From positions 231,697-295,696 of the forward strand of contig JAAONU010000009.1 in NCBI GenBank assembly GCA_012932295.1: a stretch of DNA of 64,000 nucleotides. Reading direction: 5' to 3'. The DNA is from Cyclina sinensis (lineage: Eukaryota > Mollusca > Bivalvia > Venerida > Veneridae). A model generated the notes under the pieces. That model had not been told where the DNA came from, did not search any database, and saw only the letters and a list, made by a program, of their open reading frames with translations. Made by a program: the position numbers and the translations under genes. Positions 49,832 to 61,600 of this stretch are shown here, in pieces; the first letter of the stretch is position 1, and each line of letters starts with the position of its first letter.

Positions 49832-50900
49832 GGCAAAACTAACGTTGCACTTACAACCTCACAAAAATTACAATGGTTCAAAATTTTGGTATATGCCCAG
49901 TCTGAATGGTTTATCCAATTTTTTAAAGAGAGATAAAGCTTAGAGAAGGAGATTAAAGTAAAAAGACGTCAGATAGAAAAATAGGAATCTAATTAATTAC
50001 AATAAATTTGTATAATTATGTGTATATTTTATTTTCCGCCACAGTAAACAATATTTTGAATCAGCCCCGTATCTGCTACTTTTATTTTTAAAGTGACTTT
50101 CTAGACAAGCCTTTATGACTGTAGACTTGATACGAATTTTATTTTGGTCTCCATTTATGGCAACTGCAATTATGTAATGGACCTAATTCACTTCCTAAAA
50201 ATGCAGGTGCGAAAGCTTATCACCGGACCGTATAATTTATATTCATGCGACAAATATTACTCTGCAATGGCGGTTCGCCGTTTAACAAAAGTCGTCTGGT
50301 TAACAGCTAATTCCTTGTTTTACTTTTTTAACAAAATCAATGGCTGACCATCTGCTGGAATCTGTGTGTGACAGAGTATCTTCATTAGTGCGGAATGGGC
50401 GAAGAATAATTGAACTAATTTTTGATTTGTAATAGAAATGTCAACCCTCGCGGAGTCCTACTATTTCCGCAAAGTAGTCATTAGTTTTATAATAGTTTTG
50501 ACTAATTTATTACCTCGGCATTACTGAGGGAGCAAAGATCAGAAACTGAGATTTTAACATTTGTTGTGACACCATCTGTCAAAAAATGTATGTTCTGTCA
50601 AAATAAAAATAAAAATAGAAGAAAAAAGAAGAAATAAACATACCAGATGCCAGTCTGTGCTAAAATGAAATCTATTGTCTATTTTCAGCGGCCTTCGTTA
50701 AAATTATTCGCTATATATTTCTTTAGAAATTTGTTTACATTAGTACTAAAAAAATGACAAACGGGAAAAAAAATATGGCGACCTCGACAATCAAGATGAT
50801 GATTTTGGTGATGATGACGACGACGACGATGATGATTGGGCGAGCTGTGTTTACTGCCTTCTAACAGTCAAAGTCATGTCGAGTGGGCAAGTTACCTAAC
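49830..50900. other. Intergenic, includes (GATGAC)n tract
   Basis: A GATGATGACGACGACGACG tract lies at about 50798-50838. Otherwise AT-rich with no recognised gene. Confidence 0.45.
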
Positions 50901-51048
50901 CTAGGTAGGACAAGCACTATAATCCCATCTTCCGTAAGATGCTTCAGCTTTCTCATGTAAATGGTCAAGGTTGTAAACGGAGCTCGTATCAGAGACCTTC
51001 AATCAGCGAGCCAGACACCGTAACCACTCAATCAAGAGTGCAGATAAC
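50900..51048 (-). repeat. tRNA-derived SINE fragment
   Basis: On the minus strand ATTGAGTGGTTACGGTGTCT (box A) and GGTCTCTGATACGAGCTCC (degenerate box B region) have tRNA spacing, followed by a short body to about 50900. Confidence 0.5.
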
Positions 51049-51751
51049 ATCTTCTTTTTTTAACGAAGTTTTAAAGGAACATAACCTTAAATAAACCCAT
51101 AATATACTGCATTTATATTTTCTTGACTCATTTTCTATAAAATGAATAATTATTGATAATGAAAATGTATTTTGTCCTAAATTTTTTCCGTTGGGCATAT
51201 AAAAACTAAAGAAGTATCAACTTTTAAACAAATTTCTATCCTGTCTATGAAGACGAATATGTTTAGCATACCACTTTCGACCTTGGCGTCTTGGAATGAT
51301 TTGAGAGTATAATATATTGCAGAAAAAATGGGCTATGCCTCTTTAAATTTTGACCTAGTTAAAGGACACAGTTCGGGTCTGCAAATCAGATCAAAAGTGT
51401 TCAAAACTGATTTCCTCATCAGTGGTCTGTGGAAGTCCTTTGATCAGTATAATTAGCATAGTTTTTACGGTTCGACGGAACTGAAGACGTTTCAAGAAAA
51501 TTTGAAATATTTTCGTTTCGACTAATTAACAACATTACACAAACTTGACCAGTAACATCAAAGCGGGGCGGTTATAACGTACAGAGGTGAAAGGAAAACT
51601 AATGTTATAATGAGAAGAAAACAGGTAATGTGTCGTCCATAAGCACGAGGGAGAATGGAACATTTTTGTTAGGAAAAAAGAGCTTTTGAATCAATGGGTA
51701 TCTGCGGAGCAATCATTAAATCACTGTGCCAGTAAAGCTGGATAGAAATTA

Positions 51752-52075
51752 TGTCTGTATGGAAAGATGCGATATTTATTTTCTGTAAATTTTACTTTAC
51801 AAAACTATGTCTAAATGGAAAAATGCCACATTTTTTTCTGAAAATATTGCATTACAAATCTGTCTGAATGGAAAGAAACCACAATTATTTTCTGTAAATT
51901 CTATTACCAAACCATGTCTAAATGGAAAAATGCAATAATTATTTTCTGCAAAACATTTAATTAATTGAAAGATGCCACTTTTATTTTCTGTAGTTTTTGC
52001 ACTACCAAACTATGTCAAAATGGAAAGACGCCACATTTATTGTCTGTAAATATTGTTTAACAAAATCTTACAAAA
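51752..52075. repeat. Degenerate 50-60 bp tandem repeat, about six copies
   Basis: Units share ATGTCT(A/G)(A/T)ATGGAAA, GCCACA(T)TTTATT and TTCTGTAAAT and start at about 51752, 51808, 51862, 51917, about 51960 and 52011. Spacing is irregular (about 45-58 bp). Confidence 0.75.
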
Positions 52076-52735
52076 TTCTGTAGCTGTGACGTGAATGTCA
52101 TTGTCGACGTCGTTCAAACTGTTCAAAGAATAACATGGTTGAGTACGCCTCTGACATCATTAACAGAACCGCTAGCCATAGACAAAATAAAAAAACAAAA
52201 AAAAACCTATCGTATTCTGCTGTCAAGTTTTGACGCAAAGAATCTGTATAGATTCATATTGCCAAATACTCATTTTCTATCATTTTAACACATTTCTCGT
52301 TCACCTTAGACCTTGGCATTCCAAAATAATTTGTAGACTAATCAATTTTATGGTCATTGTTTTAGGTCAAAGTGACCAAAATTACTCAATACAAAGTGTT
52401 GAAAAAATTGAAACAGCACATTTTCTATAATTTGGTTAATTAAAACCGCCATTTAGCTGATGTAAAATCACGCCTCAGGGTCTAAGTTACGGCAATGTAA
52501 TTGGAGCGAGCAGATAAGGACGAAATGAAATAGCCCGATGCTGAGTGACAAGTCATGTTTGCTCAGAAACTGGCATTACCGAAATGCCTCCGATGGTCAC
52601 GCACGCAAAGATAAAAGATCATATTATACATGTACGTGCATATACATGTAATTGCTAAATGTGGCCCTTTATGGTCTAGTGATTATTTGTTTATCTAACG
52701 ACGAGGTAACTATACCTTGGATTATTATTGCATAT
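52076..52735. other. Intergenic, nothing recognised
   Basis: AT-rich. No coding or RNA feature. Confidence 0.45.
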
Positions 52736-52737
52736 AG

Positions 52738-52935
52738 GTCATTCATTCATTCATTCATTCATTCATTCATCCATCCATTCATTCATTCGTTCGTTCGTTC
52801 GTTCGTTCTTTCATCCATTCGTTCTTCGTTCGTTCCTTCATTCATTCATTTACATGATTCTTGTTCATTTTTTTTCGTCTGTTTGTTCATTCGTTCGTCC
52901 GCCATCCGTTCATCCATCCATCTATCCACCTACGC
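52738..52935. repeat. (ATTC)n/(GTTC)n microsatellite
   Basis: ATTC and GTTC units at 52738-52850, then degenerate TTCATCCATC-type sequence to about 52930. The Phe/Ile/His/Ser-rich frames here are translations of the repeat. Confidence 0.95.
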
Positions 52936-54960
52936 TCTTATGATTTTTCTTTCAAGGATAACAACAACAACAGCAATCACAATAACAGAACAACAACAGT
53001 TACAAAAATATCTTTTATCTTCGTAATTCATTTAGGTTTTCAAGACAATCGCCATTTCCGAATTAGATTAAAAAGTAGTATTTATGTAGCATGGTCACAT
53101 ATTAGTCTCTTTCGCAAACAGATGTCTTGATTATGCTTTGGACACTCTGTAAAAATATGATAAAATATATTCCGCAGACGACACGTTGTCCACGCACAAA
53201 GAAATGCGTCCTTGACATAGAACGCAGTAATTTGCGCGCGACGGCGTGTCAGGGTGACCGACAGAAGAAAATTATAAAGTTACAAAAAGTTAAATCGCCT
53301 GTGTTTGGGCAAAAGTTACGGGGTACGTCCCCAAACTGCCATCCACGATTATACGGTGTTTCAATTTATTGTTAAACGCCCGATCTTTCTTTTTGTAGCT
53401 GTGTGATAGAGGATAGCGGCCTTTGACCTTACTTTCAATGAAAAATTGGCCTAAACTGAAGAAAAAGGAGGATAGAAATGAGCTGACCCACGCATTTTTG
53501 GGTTTCTCAGTTGAACCTGTATAAAACCTATATAAAAGTTGTCAAAGAAACATTTTCTTTATCAATTATAAAATTGACACCACGTGTGTTTTTTTTTCAT
53601 TGTTAAAGACGGTTTAACTAGGCGGGATTAAAATGTAATATAAACTGGGTAACAAACAGTATTTTTTTTTTATCAAAGACGAAGACGAAATCTGAAGACG
53701 ACCATTGACAAACTGTATCTTTTATGTTATGGTAAATTATCTAGCACGTGTAACATGAAAACTAGGCAAGATATTAAAACACGGCAGAGATGGCGATATC
53801 ATGAACCAGTACCAAGAATTTTTATTTCCAAGTTTATCCGCCAATTTTTCATTTTATTTCCGTCCTTGCATGTGCTGGGAGAGAGATATTAACAGACCAT
53901 AACTCTGTTTATTGTTTCCTTGGATCGCGTGCTTTACGGATAGCGCCCTTGCTTACAGCTCACACAAAGAACGGACACTTAGCGGTCAATCATTACAGCC
54001 ATCATAACGAGTGGGCTACAGCGTCCGTAATGTACAAACAATTTCCACAGGGGTTTGCTGTTCTGCAAATGGACATCCTTGTGTCTGTAAATTGCTTGGG
54101 TATATCTTGGCATGGTCATTATCTCGTCAGCTTAGCTTAAATTTGTACCGTAAGGAAAAAAGTATTGATTATTCCCCGCCCCCCCTCCACCCACCCGTAG
54201 AATAAGAATAAGTTTAAATTCCAAAGAACTCACAAGCCCCTGTGTGCAAGAAAACGATTAAGTATCTTGCCACAGATCGTTCTGCCCCTGTGAAAAAATC
54301 TTCGTCTGGGTCATTGCGACAATTGCATATTCCATTAACAATGCACTTAATATGGAAAAGAAAGCGCTGCAATCATCTTGATCGTTATTGAGCTGTCAAA
54401 CATTAAATCCCTAGTGAGCACTTGCATAGTGAAAGAAACTTAACAATCGTGTTTCAACAGATTTATTTGAATAAAAAGTATCTGATTCAGAGGTTTTGCG
54501 AAAATAAAATTGTAACAGTAACAATTTTCGGCAATGATGTGAAGTCGGTAAGAATTTGACAACAGTTGTATTCTTTATGGTATTTTCACCCCAATCTCAC
54601 CCATGACTGTCCACATAATCTGTCTGTCCTCAAAGAAGGAATAAAGAAATGTATCACAGACACGAATGTCCCCGAAACATGGCAATGGTCAGTCATGGTA
54701 GCTTTAAGCTTGATGTTACCTTGATCATTTGTGCCAAAAGTTTTTGCGGTCTGTGAACTCAACAGAGTACCCATACGTCCAGGGGTATGACTATTATATT
54801 ATGTTAATAGATTTCCAAAACTGATGTGTTTTAAAACATACTGATTGTACATGTCTTTTACAGAAAAAGTGTTTCAAAACAGTTTCTTACCTTTTAACTT
54901 ATGGATTTTTATGCTCCAGCTGAATACCATAGACAAAGATATAGTTCCATTATAAAATTG
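52936..54960. other. Gene-poor intergenic DNA
   Basis: Nothing recognised apart from short homopolymer tracts. Confidence 0.45.
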
Positions 54961-54964
54961 TAGG

Positions 54965-55235
54965 ATATGCACACAGAAGCAATACTAAGTAAAATTAAAC
55001 AAAGGGCAATAACTCCGCCAAAATGTTGGAATCGCAAAAGCCTGAGTATATGTGCCGCGGTACTTGATAATGATCATTCTATGAAAGATTGGTGAAAATC
55101 GCATAGGAAATGTAAGAGGAGTTGTGCACAGAAGAAATATTAAAAATATAATTGAACAAAGGGCAATAACTCCTCCAAAATATTCGAATGGCAAAAGCCG
55201 GAAAATATTCATGGCGGCACTTGATAATAATCAGG
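54965..55235. repeat. Two tandem copies of an about 155-bp repeat
   Basis: AACAAAGGGCAATAACTCC occurs at about 54997 and 55152, and both copies continue with CAAAA(A/T)(T/G)TT(C/G)GAAT(G/C)GCAAAAGCC and ACTTGATAAT. The motif AAAGGGCAATAACTC is, from memory, common in bivalve repeats. Confidence 0.65.
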
Positions 55236-58000
55236 AATGTTATTCATTTCTTTAAAATTTAAGTGTAGTCCCTTTCATTTATTCAAACACCCCCATTGAT
55301 ATTTTCTAACACTATTTAAAGACAAGTATAATGGATATATACTTAATGGCATGAAAATTATTCGATTTTTATCTTGTTTACGTCAATTTTTACTGAAAAT
55401 AGTGTAAAAGAAGGTCTTGTAGAAATCATTTTCACAATGAAGAATCACAACAAAAACAACAGGATCAATTTATTTTTAAGATTTTTGATAATTTTCAGTT
55501 TTCTTTCTTCTTATTCAAACTTCAGAACTGAAATTGATTTGAAAGGTGTGGGGAAAAAAACAACAACAAAAAAAAACAAACACCTAACAAGAACATTAAA
55601 TGGCGGGACATCCGAGATGGTAAAACCAGACAGTATTTTTTGTTGTTAGTAAAGTATCATATTTGTTATTAATTTCTTCACTTCTTTTGGTGACAGGCCG
55701 AATAGTTTTATCATTTATCAGCGCATATTTTTAATGCTAATGAATTTTTTTCATGTCACAACGGGAAAGGTTCAACGGTCGGCCATGTTATACATGTGTC
55801 AGCAAAACGCTAGCGTTCATTATGGTTCACTGTTATTTTAGTAATCCGAATATTCACATTTTGAACGATGGCGCCCGAATATTCGAATTTTGAGTGACAG
55901 CGCATGTGTGATTGTGTACCGTAAATGACTTTACGTATAATGGTGTTTCTAAGGCGGACAGGTGCAGAATTTTATCTCAGAATATATCAAACAGAAAAAT
56001 TGCTTCCTCAAGCACACGAGGCCATCCGATTTTAGATCGACTGAACTCGTTTGAAAAAGAAGCAGACAAGATAAAACACGAAAATAACGTTGAAATTTTA
56101 CTTTGACCAAATGCGATGAGCCATGAACCACACAATATTTTACACAAAAGATAATGTTAACAAAAAAAAACTTTTTAGATCCGATTCTTTTAATCAAATC
56201 TGTTCTTTCAATCAAATAGCACTAATGACATTTACAGAGGGATAGAAGTGTTATAATCAAATGAAATCATTATTTTATGACAAATTATATTTTTCTCATT
56301 ATTTTCAGTGGCTATTGTCTATTCTCTTTCTTTTAGACAGTGTTGGTCTGTACACTTGTTGCATAATTGTACTAAGAGCAATAACTCTGTAATAACACAG
56401 TCTGAATATTCCTGAAGCAAGTCAACTTCTACATCAATTTGGAAACAAGCTCTGCTAACTTATATCAATCTCACTTGATGACTGTTTTCTGGGTTATAGC
56501 TCAGGATCTGGATAATCACTGAGGGAATTCGAACCAGTGACCTCCGGATCAGGAGTCCATTTCTCTACAAATCGGCAACTTCTCTGCCACCACCTTTTCT
56601 TTCGTAAACTATAATTTTAAGACCAAAATTGATAGATTGTAGAAAACTGAATGGACGGATCACATGTCCTTGCCGTCTTCCTTTTGTCCACTTCCCAAGT
56701 TGAACTCGCTGAGAAAAAGAAACCATGTAATATAATATATAATATTTTTTTCAGCTTATTTTCTTCTTGTTATAATATCAAACAATGTTTCAAGTTTGAT
56801 ATATACAGACATTTCAACTGCTCAGAACAAAAAGACGATTGTTTTTCACTATCTGCACCACGCGTGTTAGCAGCAAGGTTTGCCGGACGCCAGACAGTCC
56901 TCTCTGAGTTTATAAATAAATAAAATAATCGCATTTATAATATACAACAGTGTGGCACAATATTTTGTCAAAAACAGTTTTCTTATGGGTTTTTAAACAA
57001 CACAAATTTCCTCCCAGACGGGTTAACCTTCATCAAGTACAAACTTTGTTCAGATTTAGAAACAATATTATGTCAAACAAATAAAAGCGTTAGACGATAT
57101 TATATCACATCGATCTCTTAATTAACTCCCTTCCAGACGACACTATATAATATTTACTATATACCTGTATAATTCTATGGACTCCGCGACCTAGTTGTCG
57201 ATAAAAGCTTGATCAAAACCAATACAGCCCCAGGCGTTTACGTAACCGAACAGTTACGAATTTGATGATAATCAATAGAAGGCATTAATGGCTTGCCGTA
57301 TAGTGGTTGTTACGTAACATGATGTCATATATATTCGGCAGATGTCGGTTTCTTGCCGATAAAAATACGCCCTCATTTCAGCGTTAGCCAATCAAAGCAC
57401 AGGAATGGCAATTTGGCGCTATTTGCCATACAATGTCTCTACAATGTCCTTAGCTAACACTGGTCAAGTTTATTCCCCATTTATTAAAGGGTAGAAGGGT
57501 TATCCTGAAATATAAAACAATGGCAAGAATAAAAACCATATCATTGTAATAAATGATGTAAAATGAACATTAGAAGTTTCTTATTATGAAAACTTCAGGC
57601 CTTAGTTTCGAATTTTCAGCAGAAGTTCTTAAAATGTAAAAACATTGTCTGGGAACATTCATACGAATGTGGAGACGCATTTTACCATCTAAAATTCTTC
57701 TCCTTTGATACAACATAAAATACTAAATTTATTTAACCAGAACTCTTTAAAAAAACAAAAAAACAAAAAATACAGCAAAACTAGTCAACCATTAGCAAAA
57801 TACACAACATAAAAATGTACATGTATCTTTCGACTGACCGCGGACAAAAGGTCAAATCGCCCTGACTGACCAATAGAAATGGACTCGCCTGGTCAGTACG
57901 CAATGGCCGTTCATATGTTAGGAAAAACCTTGATAATATGCTTCAACTGACCAGTTGAAGTTGAACTGGACATAAGATCGTCACTAAAATCACTATTTAT
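55236..58000. other. Gene-poor region leading to the 58.3 kb gene
   Basis: Contains a SINE head at 56510-56600. Two TTACGTAA-like bZIP-type sites are near 57241 and 57310, and a CCAAT (GCCAATCAAAGC) is near 57385. These are single motifs, so a regulatory role is only possible. Confidence 0.35.
56510..56605 (-). repeat. tRNA-derived SINE fragment
   Basis: On the minus strand CACTGGTTCGAATTCCCTCA (box B, about 56521-56540) follows a weak A-box region. No cloverleaf forms. Confidence 0.45.
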
Positions 58001-58330
58001 TTACAAGAATTAAATTTAAAAGGAAATTTAAAACAATGACAAGTTTATAAAAGCATTTGTTGTGTTATAGGAACGGACTTAAACTGTAGGCAAGAGGATA
58101 TATTAAAAGCGAATAGCTGAAGACATGATTGTTTACAAAAAGGTAGAAGACATTTTGCAACTAGGGTTTGATGTACGTACAAATGGCGGAGATATGATGG
58201 CATGAGTTATAACGTAAGAAACATGTATTTATCTAAGACATTTGTGTTGAATTAACAGCAGGAGATCTTCGACAAGGCGGAAGTTGCCGTGGGGTTAGGT
58301 TTATTGTTTTAGTTTAAAGAAAATTTAAAA

Positions 58331-58670
58331 ATGTATGGTGATCAAAATTTACCAAATCTGACGCCTCTGATGCCTATTGCTTCCTTAGGAATGGCACAGT
58401 ACGGCCATCCATTGACATCCTTCGCTTCGATAAGTTCGCTTGCCCAGCCAATGATGCCGACGAATCAAAGTGGGCCTTCTTCGTCGGCAACAGCGTCGAG
58501 TTCATACATGCCGCCGCTTGTCGGAAATCAAAGAATTCTTGAAAATGAAAACAGTAACAGCAGTATTAGCCCGACGAGAGATGAATATGAAACTTCCTCC
58601 ACTTCTTCGTCGGATTCAACGCCGTCGTCGGGATCTGAAGGAACCAATTCGAAAGACAGAAAACGTAAAG
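58331..58670 (+). CDS. First coding exon of an unrecognised Ser/Thr-rich, possibly regulatory protein
   Basis: The frame opens with AAAAATGT, a good animal start context, and reads MYGDQNLPNLTPLMPIASLG. It continues through a Ser/Pro/Met-rich disordered region into a Ser/Thr/Asp-rich stretch (SSTSSSDSTPSSGSEG) and a basic run, KDRKRK. The donor is probably AAACGTAAAG|GTAGGG at 58671 (alternative GTAAAA at 58676). After that the frame becomes Tyr/Phe-rich and loses coding character. An acidic/Ser region followed by a basic run at an exon end is often seen just before the DNA-binding domain of developmental transcription factors, but the domain itself is not in this exon. I could not assign a family. 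Confidence 0.6.
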
Positions 58671-61600
58671 GTAGGGTAAAATCATATAATCCATTTAATA
58701 GTATCAAAAGTAGCCACTTTGTGTTTTCAACAAAGTTAGTGTATTTTAGGTATAGATTATTATATTATAAATTTCACTACACTTTTATATTTGTATCAGC
58801 TCACTGAGCTATAGAATCACTACTGCAGTAACCATCACCATCATCATCTCATTATGTTATTATCATTACCACTACAACTATATTTAATGATTAGAAATTT
58901 ATAAATCAGTTACTCTATATCTTTTGTAAATCATTTTTTTTATTTAAAAAAATATCATTTTTCATGTTCACTTCAATGTGGCTTAACATCTTTGTAATAA
59001 TTTATTAATTTTAAACTTACTGTCAGAGTCAGTGTCATAAATACTGCGCCTGTTTATAATTAATCTTCAAGGTTTCAAAGTTCCATCTTTGTATACCATA
59101 TACCTGTTAAAATATTTTTAGACGTTTTTAAGTTCTCGCAAATGTATAACTTGGAAAATTATGGCCAAAATTTTGGTATGTTTATCTATTACACACAGAT
59201 ATATAAATACAGTCCCGATCCCATCACTACTGAGACAGCTCTAGACTGTGTAACCTATCATTTTGACAACATATACGGCCAAAATAATCCTTGAAATGAG
59301 AATTTTTTAAAAATTGAAAAGAAAGTTTTAACCATTGTCAGCTTTAATCAAAACTCAAGTTTCAATGAAAAATTGCAAAGCTGTAACTATTAATTTTGAT
59401 AATCTTTTACAAATGATTTCTCATCAAATGATTTTGCAGCTTATATATGGACCATATTAAGTAACATAATAATAATAATAATAATAATCATCATCATCAT
59501 CGTCACCATCATCATTATCATCATCAGCAGCAGCAAAAGCAGCAGCAGGACCATCATTAAAATAATAATAATATTTTTTTCGGAGAACAAAGCCAGTAGC
59601 AGAAAAATAGTAAATGCTTAAACTTTAAATGTGTACAAAATCTCTGTAATAATTATAGTAGAATTGCTAAAATGATAAAATTCTTGTATTTTAGCCATCA
59701 TTTTCAAACAATATATGACTTACAAAATGATACAGGTCATAAAAGGCATGAAAAACCTGACGGATATTTTCCAGACCTGTTAAGTAATTAATTATCTGGC
59801 AAATCATCAGTTATTTATGTATTTATGTTAAGTGTTTCTGCTTCAGAAGTGAGCCATATCAGAGGTGGTTGCTGTAGATTTTGTTGTTGTTGTTGTTTTA
59901 ACATCTCTCATGTTCTTCATCATTATTATCAGCATCATCATCTTCATCATTTCAGCGTCGCCATCAAAGTCATCATTTTCACCATAACTGCAAAGGTTTA
60001 TCAATATAAATGTAATAACAAGTGGGCAGTGATGACCCTAAATCGCTCGACATTTATAAATACAATTTTTATCTGCTTAGGTGAGCTGGTAAGAATCGTA
60101 AATAAGCGTTGTAGTTCGTTAAGTTGATTATGGATGCTTCTTAATGTTTAAGCCACAACAAAAGAGCTTGATCTAAAAAAAGATTTAATTTTTTTTACTT
60201 CTATTCATTTCTGTACCATTCTGCAAACACAGGCGATGTATACCACTCCGCTTTGGTCTTAATCTGTAACGCTTTTGTAACCTTGAATTTGCTCTTTCTG
60301 AAACAGAATATTTATTTATTTGAAGTCACAATTGCATTAATTAAAAAAAAAAAAACAGTTACAAAATAATAATTAAGAACTGCAAAAACTATCTCTTTCT
60401 TCAACCCTGTGGGTTCGATTCCCGATAAGATACACAATGCATTCTGATTATAAGCGGGTGATACGTTAAACAATTACACATGTGGTGATATTTTCAATTA
60501 TCACACGAATATTCGCTGGAACCCGAATTCGAAATTATTTTTTTTTTGCGGTAGCGATAGCACGTTTTTTATTATCCAATCTGCCAAAAGGAAACAATAT
60601 TCTTTTTTTATCAACTGCAGAGTTTGGACAACTGAATTTGCTTCAGTTGTCTGTCGTCTGCGTTTGACTGAGGCCATTCGGGATGTTTTCATTCATAAGT
60701 TTCTTTCGAAGTCAAAATGTTATTTTTTCTTCCCAAAAACATATGCTACAGGCTTCCCTCTTTTATCATGAAAGAAGATTCTTTTACATTTTTACCAGGT
60801 CAGAATGCACTTATTTTGCCCGCGGAAGAATTTTAATGGCGCGTAACGAATGTTAGGCACAACGTACTGGTTTCAGTTTAGTGCGAGAGGTCAGCACGCC
60901 CTAGAGCACAAATGGATATTCCGTTGCATTTTGGGTGTTTCTGACTTCAAAACAAACTCCTTATGGACAGCGGGTGATCACCCGGCTCCGTAAAACATTG
61001 AAAGAAAACAAACAACTGATTTTACCCTATCAAAATCGCTCTTGGCCAACCTTATTTTTCTCTAAATTATAAACAGGAAAACCTCATTTCCGTTAGCAAT
61101 ACCATATCATGATACTTATTTTCAACCTGTGAATTCTAGTGGAAAAAAATTCGTTGATGGTGATGATAATAAATATGATATTCAGGCATAGAAGTCAGAG
61201 AAATGTTTTAACCTTAGTTTTCATTTCAATTTAAAATTCCTCCTCTATCAAAAAGTTTTATACGACAACCTTGAGGAAATGGAATCAAATTAGCAGACAT
61301 GTGAAACAAATACACGCAGCACTACATGTATTAAATGACTGGAGATATAACAAAAGGATGAACAACAATTATTCAAGGCAAGACAATGCCTCGGTCAATC
61401 ATTGATTTTCTCTCGTCCAAGATTATCAATCTAACACACCACCAATCGATGGCCTTCCTTCTCTATCTAAGCTTAGACATTTTCCTTCCGATCGATTTTC
61501 CGCTTGTTATAAAGGAAACTGGCCACTACACCGGCTACTCAGCTGACCTCAGCATAGCTGTCTGATGACTAATCGTGGCTGCAGACGATAGGTCAGACAA

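Noticed and set aside
52652..53130. Phe/Ile/His/Ser-rich frames up to 124 aa
   Set aside because: Products of the (ATTC)n/(GTTC)n microsatellite.
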